Shown here: positions 1-5,221 of the stretch, in pieces | Numbering within the stretch: the stretch's first letter is position 1 | Layout of the letters: the number at the start of each line of letters is the position of its first letter | Source: a bacterium | GTDB taxonomy: Bacteria; Verrucomicrobiota; Verrucomicrobiae; Limisphaerales; J093 | Assembly (NCBI GenBank): GCA_021839785.1 | Contig: JAKCAB010000890.1 | Coordinates: 1 to 6,144, forward strand | Reading direction: 5' to 3' | DNA: 6,144 bases | Made by a program: the position numbers and the translations under genes | Notes under the pieces: model-generated | What the model was told of the DNA's origin: nothing | What the model saw: only the letters and a program-made list of their open reading frames with translations | Databases searched by the model: none

Positions 1-2
1 CG

Positions 3-71
3 CCGCGCGTGTACGCCAAAGACCTGCCGCCGGTCGGGCCGGAGCTCACCGGACCTTCGCCGGTCGCCTGA
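3..71 (+). CDS. Possible C-terminal end of an upstream gene (partial)
   Basis: An open frame enters from the left edge and stops at TGA 69-71, giving a 22-residue Pro-rich tail that ends GPSPVA. It would end 97 bases before the GTG at 169 and 139 before the ATG at 211 of the next gene, which is normal spacing for a gene on the same strand. No domain can be recognised in so short a piece, and another frame is also open across this stretch (to a stop at about 170), so the choice of frame is a guess based on the more protein-like composition. Confidence 0.22.
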   Translation, partial: PRVYAKDLPPVGPELTGPSPVA

Positions 72-210
72 CTTTGTGTGGCCGACCTGAAGCCCTGGCG
101 CCGCACAAACGCCTGCAAATCAGTTCCGGCGTTGTCTCCCGTGCGAAGGTCGGGGTAGCAGAATATCCGTGAAATCCGGGCGATTCGTGATTCAATACTC
201 TGCGAATGCT

Positions 211-462
211 ATGCCGACACGCGAAGAGTTGCTGAACCGGATTTCAATCGATCCGCAGGTTTGCTTTGGCAAGCCTTGCATCAAGGGCACCCGCCTCTGG
301 GTTTCCCTGATTCTCGACTGCCTGGCCTCCGGTTGGACGCCCCAAGAAATCCTCAAGGAATACCCCGCGCTGACCCCGCTGGATCTCCAAGCGTGCCTGG
401 CCTATGGCGCGGAAATGGTCCGGGAACGGTTCGTGGACATTGCGCTCCCCGTGCCGGCATGA
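211..462 (+). CDS. DUF433 family protein, probable antitoxin of a DUF433/DUF5615 pair
   Basis: Small protein of 83 residues from ATG 211. It carries the DUF433 signature: a basic ISIDP start, then CFGKPCIKGTR, a hydrophobic helix with ILDCLASG, and a helix-turn-helix-like stretch with EILKEYPALTPLDLQACLAYGAE. Family members are usually about 75-85 residues and act as DNA-binding antitoxins that neutralise a PIN-like partner and probably repress their own operon. An in-frame GTG at 169 would add 14 residues outside the conserved domain. I prefer ATG 211 because the family normally begins just before this motif. No clear Shine-Dalgarno sequence precedes either start. The stop codon overlaps the start of the next gene (ATGA at 459-462), which indicates translational coupling with the toxin gene. 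The family call is firm; the antitoxin role is inferred from the family and the neighbour. Confidence 0.88.
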   Translation: MPTREELLNRISIDPQVCFGKPCIKGTRLWVSLILDCLASGWTPQEILKEYPALTPLDLQACLAYGAEMVRERFVDIALPVPA

Positions 463-817
463 AGTTCAAACTTGACGAGAACTTCGGCCGGCGCTGTCAC
501 GAGACGCTGGCCGCGGCTGGCCACGATGTCGCCACCGTAGCGGGACAGAAAATGTCCGGCGCGATGGACAGGGATCTGATCGAAGCTGTCGGCAGGAGGG
601 CCGCTGCCTGGTCAGCCTCGACCTAGACTTCGCCAACCCGCTGCGTTTTCCACCGAACCAGTATCCCGGCGTCGCCGTCGTTCGGTTGCCCGCGCGCCCG
701 AGCTATCCGGATCTGGTCAGTGCGATCACGACCTTGACCAAAGCACTCGAAACCCATTCTATCGTGGGCAAGCTCTGGATCGTCGAGATCGGCCACATCC
801 GTAGCTATCGGCCATAA
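459..817 (+). pseudogene. DUF5615 PIN-like toxin, disrupted by a one-base frameshift
   Basis: Starts with ATG 459 inside the stop of the DUF433 gene. The first 46 codons give the typical DUF5615 N-terminus: MKFKLDEN with acidic D6 and E7, then AAAGHDVATV and GAMDRDLIEAV. After R46 (codon 594-596) the frame runs into GCC-rich nonsense and stops at 624-626, a 55-residue product. One frame over (-1), homology continues without a gap: EGRCLVSLDLDFAN, PPNQYPGVAVVRL, and a C-terminal GKLWIVEIGHIRSYR, ending at TAA 815-817. Restoring one G near 594-600 gives a 119-residue protein, normal for the family, with the Asp pair D55/D57 in the second half. The PIN-like fold is expected to be an RNA-cleaving toxin. 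As written, the product lacks these acidic residues and should be inactive. A sequencing error or recoding could also explain the break. Confidence 0.85.
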
Positions 818-1043
818 GACAAGGAGCCCTGAGCGACGGTTGCCCGAAGAGCAGGCGCTCGCCAGCGAAGGCGTCACCAACCCTTAAGCCGAGGTGGACG
901 ACCACCGCGACATCATGGAACGGCTACAGCGTGCGGAGAGGCGTTTCCAAGGTGGGTTCGCGAGGGGGCCGCGATTCAGGAGGACACCCGTTCCCAGCCG
1001 CACCAACCGGCCCACCCGCCTGACCCGCGGTTTTCCCCCTGAT

Positions 1044-2129
1044 CTACTCCCGTTTGGCCCACGCCAGGCCGTCGGCTCCAGGTCCCGCGTCGATCAGTTT
1101 CTCCACTTTCCAATTCTTCAGGTCGATCGCCGCGATCCGGCGGCTGGCATCGCAGGACACGTAAGCGACGGCGCCATCGGGGCGGACCAACACCTCTTGC
1201 GGCGACCTGGGCACGTCCAACGTCCGCACCAGCTTCATGGCGTCGAGGTCGATCACGCCCACCTTGCTGATGCCGCTGAGGGCCACCAGGAGCCAACGCC
1301 CGTCCGGCGTGGGCGCGGTGCCGTAGCCGACGCCCGGCAGCTCGACCCAGGTTTTGACGCCGTTGGTCGCCGTGTCGATGACGGCCAGTTGCGGCTTGGT
1401 CTGGTCCGCGGTGAACGCCCAGCGGTCATCGACGGAGAGCGCGATGCGCTGGGTTGTGGGGGAAACCGGGATTACGGCCAGGGTTTTCCGGCCCTCCAGA
1501 TCCAGCACGGAGACGGTTCCGGGTCCGACGTTCGCCGTGTAACCGCGCCGGCCATCGCGTGTGATTGCCAGCATGTGCGACTCGGCCTGGCCGGTGGGGA
1601 TCGTCCCGACGAGCTTCAGGGTTTGGGGGTCGATCACCGTCACCGAGTTTTCCAACTCGGTGGTGACGTAGAGCAGGCCGTTCTTGGGGCCGACCACCGC
1701 GCAGTGCGGACGCACCCCTTTCCCGAAATCGACCGTGTCCACCACCTGGTGCGTCGCGAGGTCGATCACCCGGAGCAGGCGGCCGTCGGTTCCGCGGCCG
1801 CCCACGCCGGAGTTGCCATAAATCGGGACGAACGCGTGCTTGCCATCCGGCGAGGCCGCGACTTCATGCCCGGTCACCCCGTCCTCGGGCACGGTGGCAA
1901 TTTGACGACCGGCAACAGGATCGACGATTCCCAGCGTGCGGTCGCCCTTGTTGGCCACCAGCAACCAACCTCTGGCCGCGCCGCTGCCGCCGGCAGCGGC
2001 GGTCGGCGCCGACAGGGCAAAGACCATCAAACTTCCCAGCATGGCAGCCCGCAGCGGAGTAGGAAGCGGGCGCCTGGGGGCGAGACCCCTACTCGCCCCG
2101 CCCCGCCGCCCAAAGTATTTTGGATTCAT
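1044..2129 (-). CDS. Exported YVTN/YncE-type seven-bladed beta-propeller protein
   Basis: A 361-residue protein from ATG 2129, or 332 residues from the in-frame ATG 2042. A hydrophobic segment at about residues 30-46, ending in APTAAA, looks like a signal peptide, so the protein probably acts in the periplasm or at the surface. The rest is seven repeats of about 42 residues, each with a VID/VLD strand, a short turn, and a PDG or equivalent strand: begins near residues 54, 116, 160, 203, 245, 287 and 329. This is the blade pattern of the YVTN/YncE family, usually seven blades closed into a ring. These propellers are binding scaffolds; no catalytic residue or haem motif is visible and no ligand can be named. 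The first 29 residues are low-complexity and read through a hairpin repeat, so the shorter start is possible. However, the shorter form lacks the basic residues normally found ahead of a signal core. No good Shine-Dalgarno precedes either start. Confidence 0.85.
   Translation of the reverse strand: MNPKYFGRRGGASRGLAPRRPLPTPLRAAMLGSLMVFALSAPTAAAGGSGAARGWLLVANKGDRTLGIVDPVAGRQIATVPEDGVTGHEVAASPDGKHAFVPIYGNSGVGGRGTDGRLLRVIDLATHQVVDTVDFGKGVRPHCAVVGPKNGLLYVTTELENSVTVIDPQTLKLVGTIPTGQAESHMLAITRDGRRGYTANVGPGTVSVLDLEGRKTLAVIPVSPTTQRIALSVDDRWAFTADQTKPQLAVIDTATNGVKTWVELPGVGYGTAPTPDGRWLLVALSGISKVGVIDLDAMKLVRTLDVPRSPQEVLVRPDGAVAYVSCDASRRIAAIDLKNWKVEKLIDAGPGADGLAWAKRE
2057..2094 (-). repeat. REP-like palindromic element in the 5' end of the beta-propeller gene
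   Basis: GAGTAGG at 2057-2063 is exactly complementary to CCTACTC at 2088-2094, and the interior adds a small CGCC/GGCG stem around a TGGG loop. The element is followed at 2095-2109 by a run of C/G. It encodes residues of about 12-25 in the longest form of the propeller protein, a stretch rich in Arg, Pro and Gly that looks unlike protein of this family. Short palindromes of this look are common dispersed repeats in GC-rich genomes. That it is dispersed here is inference, since only one copy is in the window. Confidence 0.4.
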
Positions 2130-2424
2130 GCGACGGCATAATTGACCGGATAAGCAGGGGAGTCAAACCCGGCAAAGGTGGGTTCGTTCGCGGCTGAGGG
2201 AGTCTGTCGCTTCAGCGCACCGGCTGCCGTCCGTCCGTCGCCGACGTGGAGAGCAAGTGGCGTAAAGCCGATCCCTGCGCGCTGGCGGCATGGAGAATCC
2301 ATATTTCATCGCCCGCTCTGCGCCAGTCGCTGCCGCCATACAAGCGGGGCACGGTCACGGCGGATAATCTTCGCTGGTCGTGAAGAAAGTGCGTTGGCCA
2401 GTCCACGATGCCCAAAGCCGGCGA
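2130..2424. other. Gap between two minus-strand genes; promoter plus an unrecognised open frame
   Basis: This 295-base stretch separates the DUF62 stop from the beta-propeller gene. Apart from the promoter at 2138-2166 it holds no recognisable gene. On the minus strand 70 sense codons follow the DUF62 stop in the same frame and end at TGA 2214-2212. The encoded peptide, with LYGGSDWRRAGDEIWILHA in the middle, matches no family I know. A TTG at 2415 is the first possible start. Plus-strand frames here look like chance. I see no terminator hairpin with a T-run after the DUF62 stop. Confidence 0.3.
2138..2166 (-). promoter_or_regulatory. Sigma-70-like promoter for the beta-propeller gene
   Basis: Read on the minus strand, TTGACT (2166-2161, five of six consensus bases) is followed by a 17-base spacer and then AATTAT (2143-2138, four of six). 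Transcription would start near 2131, only two or three bases before ATG 2129. Either the message is nearly leaderless, or translation begins at ATG 2042 behind a leader of about 89 bases that holds the hairpin at 2057-2094. The spacing is ideal and the site lies in an AT-richer spot of a GC-rich gap. Confidence 0.5.
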
Positions 2425-3231
2425 TCAGGATTGAACTGGAGCAGCGGAACGGGTGGCCCGGTGCAGCGTGATGCGGCTGCCAACGTACAAGCGAAGTTGC
2501 GCCAACGCGGAACCACCGTTGACCGCGATTTCGAGGAAGCCGCTCGAACCGAAAACCGCGACCGCGTGTCCTCGCGGCACAGCGGCATAACAGGCCCCCA
2601 CCGGGCACAACCGCCTGCGGCCGGCGAACACGACCCAATCGAGCGATCCCGCGGGTGCGCAGGTCTCCGGGATGTTGGTGATGGCGTTGCCGAAGCGGTC
2701 CACCGCAAGAACCTCACCCGTCGAGTCACCGCCACGGTCCTTGACCGCCGGCCACGGCAACCGGGTGAAGTCCGCTAACGCTGGCCCGACGGGGTGGAAC
2801 GAACCGCCGCGTGCGAGGTGCGCGGCCACCGGCGCAAACACGTCGCGACCGTGAAAGGTGCGGCTGACCGGCTTGCGCCACAGACGCTCGTTGGCGATCA
2901 GCCGCAGCGACTGCACCTTTTCGCGGGCGAGCGCCCAGGACAGCACGCCGTTGTCCGGCCCGACGAAGCGGTAGTCGCGCGTCTGCACGGCGATGGCGCG
3001 GCGGGCGCTGCCCACTCCAGGGTCCACCACCACGACAGGCACCGTCCGCTTCGGGAAGTAGCGACAGGCGGTGAGCAGCGCGAATGCCCCGGCCCGGATG
3101 TCGCCGGGAGCGATGCCGTGAGTGAGATCAACGATCCTCGCGCGCGGCGCCCGATCAAGGATGACGCCTTTCATCGTGCCGACGAAGCTGTCAGTCGTGC
3201 CGAAGTCCGTGGTGAGGGTGATGACGCTCAC
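2425..3231 (-). CDS. S-adenosyl-L-methionine hydroxide adenosyltransferase (DUF62, SAM hydrolase)
   Basis: Cytoplasmic enzyme of 268 residues from GTG 3231. The family uses water, activated as hydroxide, to split S-adenosyl-L-methionine into adenosine and L-methionine; halogen-using relatives are SalL and the fluorinase. Motifs in order: TTDFG at 7-11, DLTHGI at 35-40, DPGVGSARR at 70-78, GPDNGVLS at 91-98, FHGRDVFAPVAAHLA from 126, and DRFGNAITN in the C-terminal beta-barrel domain. The Asp-Arg-His set known from the archaeal enzyme is present as D70, R77 and H127. An upstream in-frame GTG at 3288 would add 19 residues before the conserved start, so GTG 3231 is preferred; GAGG at 3248-3245 lies 13 bases before it, rather far. 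The gene shares a strand with the propeller gene downstream but is separated by 295 bases with its own promoter, so a shared operon is not indicated. Confidence 0.92.
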   Translation of the reverse strand: MSVITLTTDFGTTDSFVGTMKGVILDRAPRARIVDLTHGIAPGDIRAGAFALLTACRYFPKRTVPVVVVDPGVGSARRAIAVQTRDYRFVGPDNGVLSWALAREKVQSLRLIANERLWRKPVSRTFHGRDVFAPVAAHLARGGSFHPVGPALADFTRLPWPAVKDRGGDSTGEVLAVDRFGNAITNIPETCAPAGSLDWVVFAGRRRLCPVGACYAAVPRGHAVAVFGSSGFLEIAVNGGSALAQLRLYVGSRITLHRATRSAAPVQS

Positions 3232-3329
3232 GCGCGAAGAATTACCTCGAGCCAAGCGCGCAGGGAAGTCGATCTCCAAGCCGAACACCGGTGTGACGAC
3301 GTGATCGAAAACACTGCGAGTGCGTCAGC

Positions 3330-3405
3330 GTTTTGAAAGCGGCGGCGGGCCGCCTCAGTCCAGGACGCTGGCGCGACGTGCCGGCCCCGAGGGTGCTCTG
3401 TTCGG
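3330..3405. repeat. Candidate dispersed-repeat fragment between the DUF62 and sigma-factor genes
   Basis: The gap 3232-3527 holds no supported gene. Within it, GGCGG at 3341-3345 pairs with CCGCC at 3350-3354 around a four-base loop. Reading away from this is CAGTCCAGGACGCTGGCGCG (3356-3375). This combination of a GGCGG(N)CCGCC hairpin next to a CAGGACGCTGGCGCG block is reminiscent of short repeats scattered between genes in Verrucomicrobiota. That is a recollection of pattern, not a search result, and only one copy is in the window, so the call is tentative. Confidence 0.28.
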
Positions 3406-3527
3406 CGTGATCGCGGAGCAATCGGGCATCGGAATTCGCCTGAATCTTATCCATGAACAGCCGGCGGCAGCGAAATCCGACAGTGTCTTTCAGTGATGCG
3501 GTGGAGCGGGTGGTGCCGGCGGGTGCC

Positions 3528-5048
3528 TCACTGCGTCGGCATCTGTTGGTTTATCTCAAGCTGCAAGTCAGTTGCTTGTCCGTCAGGCGCCAGACTAGGG
3601 GTCACCGTCACCTTCACCCATCCGCCGGTGCTGTCGCCGCTTTGAAGTTCAGCGGAGTGGCCGGGAAGTGTGGTGATGATTCCAAGGCCGGTTCTTTGGG
3701 TGTTAGGCTCCGCTGCCAGCTTGTTCAGCAACGCATCGGCGTCAGCCGTGGCCGCGAGTTGGCCATGTTGAACCGTCTGGCTTGAGTCCGATGCCAAAGC
3801 GCCGAGCCCATACGCGCCCAGTAGTGAATCCGTCATCTCGATGCCAGTGGAGTGCAGCGTGATCGTCGATGCGCCGCTGCTGGTATGATCCAACTCTGGG
3901 CGAACAAAAATCAGCATCCGCCGTCCCGGAGCGATGGCCCAACCACCCGTAATCAAAGTCTGTCCGAAATTCACCACCGCCTGAACCCGGGAGCGAAAAG
4001 GCTCCGCGGCTGGGGGTGACGCGTCTGCGGTATTCGTCCCCGCTTCCTGGCCCGAGCTCGCAGCTGAGTTCTGCGCTGTCGCGACTGCTTTCGCCAACTC
4101 CGCGTTCTGCCGTTGCAGGGCGCCCACTTTTGCTCGCAGGCGCAATAACTCCGTCGATGGAGACTCCATAGTGTCGGCTTGCGCGACCGAGTTTGAAAGC
4201 CGTTCGTTTTCCGCAGCCAGTAGGGCCAGTTGATTTACCTGCTGCTGCAATGTTGCGTCCCTTTCGCGCAGCTCGGCTTGCGCCTGGTGAAGCATCACCA
4301 ACGGTGTTGCCACGCTGGCGACGGCGATGGCGCCAATGATGCCAGCCTTGATTTTTGTCATAGCCATAATCTTCAGGAGAGTGAGTGTGGTTCCAGTTCC
4401 CCCCGCCGCGGCTGCCAGCGACGCGCTGGTGAGTGCTGCCGTCAACCCGGCGGGCGCGGCTTGCACGGCGTTGACCGAAATGACCGTCGAGAGCGCCGCC
4501 GCCGTGGTCGTTACGCCGCGGCGGACAAGGTCGGCGCGGAGCTTGTCCAGCGCGCGGCTGACACGCTTGCGGGCGGCATCCTCGTTCAGGCCCAGCACCT
4601 CGCCGACTTCGGCCAGGCTGCGCTCCTCGAAATAGCGAAGCACCAAAGCGTCGCGGTGGGCGCGGCTCAACCGGTCGAGGGCGGCGTCGAGCAGCGGCCA
4701 GATTCGGTCCCAATCGGGCGCGGCGGCGGATTGGAGTGCATTCATCGCGGCGGCCTCTTGTTCGCGCGCCTGGCGGCGGCGTTCGGTACGGAGCAGTTCC
4801 GCGGCGGCGTACCGCGTGGCGCGGTGGAGCCAGCCGGCCAGCACCACGCCCGACGGAAGCGAACCGGCCTTGCGGGCGAGGTCGGTGAAGACGAGTTGCG
4901 CCACGTCCTGCGCGCGTTGGGCGTCGCCACCCACCCGACGCAGCGCCGCGGAATAAACGAGGTTCGCATAGCGCCCGACCAGTTCGCCGAAAGCGGCTTC
5001 GGAACCTTCGGCGGCGTAACGGCGCAAAAGTGGTTGGTCATCCAACAT
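3528..5048 (-). CDS. Membrane-anchored ECF-type sigma-70 factor with periplasmic coiled coil and secretin-like C-terminus
   Basis: A 506-residue protein from ATG 5048. Residues 5-65 are sigma region 2 (AFGELVGRYANLVYSAALR, then AQDVAQLVFTDLARK). Residues 120-175 are region 4, with LSRAHRDALVLRYFEERSL and a helix-turn-helix ending in DAARKRVSRALDKLR. This is where most ECF factors end. Here an Ala/Thr-rich linker (178-222) leads to KIMAMTKIK and one membrane helix at about 235-253. Basic residues precede the helix, so the sigma half stays in the cytoplasm and the rest is periplasmic. Residues 255-290 and 297-325 are heptad-like coiled coils, and 326-350 a Ser/Ala/Pro linker. Residues 355-500 form a beta-rich domain with GQTLITGGWAIAPGRRMLIF and, near the end, TVTPSLAPDGQATDLQLEI, like the end of a secretin domain. 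It should direct RNA polymerase to target promoters, possibly after release from the membrane. The frame stays open to 5192, but those 48 residues are non-conserved and a promoter-like TATGAT sits just before 5048. Confidence 0.88.
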   Translation of the reverse strand: MLDDQPLLRRYAAEGSEAAFGELVGRYANLVYSAALRRVGGDAQRAQDVAQLVFTDLARKAGSLPSGVVLAGWLHRATRYAAAELLRTERRRQAREQEAAAMNALQSAAAPDWDRIWPLLDAALDRLSRAHRDALVLRYFEERSLAEVGEVLGLNEDAARKRVSRALDKLRADLVRRGVTTTAAALSTVISVNAVQAAPAGLTAALTSASLAAAAGGTGTTLTLLKIMAMTKIKAGIIGAIAVASVATPLVMLHQAQAELRERDATLQQQVNQLALLAAENERLSNSVAQADTMESPSTELLRLRAKVGALQRQNAELAKAVATAQNSAASSGQEAGTNTADASPPAAEPFRSRVQAVVNFGQTLITGGWAIAPGRRMLIFVRPELDHTSSGASTITLHSTGIEMTDSLLGAYGLGALASDSSQTVQHGQLAATADADALLNKLAAEPNTQRTGLGIITTLPGHSAELQSGDSTGGWVKVTVTPSLAPDGQATDLQLEINQQMPTQ

Positions 5049-5060
5049 CGGTCTTTGCCC

Positions 5061-5066
5061 ATCATA
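5061..5066 (-). promoter_or_regulatory. Possible -10 element of the sigma-factor gene
   Basis: TATGAT on the minus strand (5066-5061) matches five of six bases of the sigma-70 -10 consensus and would start transcription about six bases before ATG 5048. No good -35 hexamer sits 16-18 bases upstream; the spacer instead holds a perfect ten-base palindrome, CCGCCGGCGG, at 5070-5079. A poor -35 beside a palindrome would fit activator dependence, but GC palindromes are common by chance here. Confidence 0.28.
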
Positions 5067-5221
5067 CAGCCGCCGGCGGGCGAAATCGGACAGGGAAAAG
5101 TGGGCAGAGTCCCGAACAAAGGTGTCGCGATGGCACGCGGCTGACTCGGACGCGCTGTGACGTGGCCGGGGGTGTGCTTTCCGCCTTCGCAACCGGTACG
5201 ACTCTGGCTAGCTTTCGCGGC

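Noticed and set aside
132..161. TTGTCT-18-TAGCAG as a promoter for the toxin-antitoxin pair
   Set aside because: The -10 matches only three of six bases and the -35 is weak; it is within chance expectation.
183..207. ATTCG...CGAAT inverted repeat as an antitoxin operator
   Set aside because: Five-base arms with a long spacer occur often by chance, and the site lies between the two candidate starts.
1016..1034. CCGC/GCGG hairpin followed by TTTT, as a terminator on the plus strand
   Set aside because: The stem is only four base pairs and the T-run is four bases followed by C, too weak to call; it has the wrong orientation for the minus-strand gene.
894..2141. Plus-strand open frame of 415 codons across the beta-propeller gene
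   Set aside because: It is antisense to a clear seven-blade protein, is rich in Arg, Gly, His and Asp without domain pattern, and is explained by GC-rich codon bias.
949..2186. Twelve-base direct repeat AAGGTGGGTTCG at 949-960 and 2175-2186, flanking the beta-propeller gene
   Set aside because: A window this size is expected to hold about one such 12-base pair by chance, and no transposase or inverted ends accompany it.
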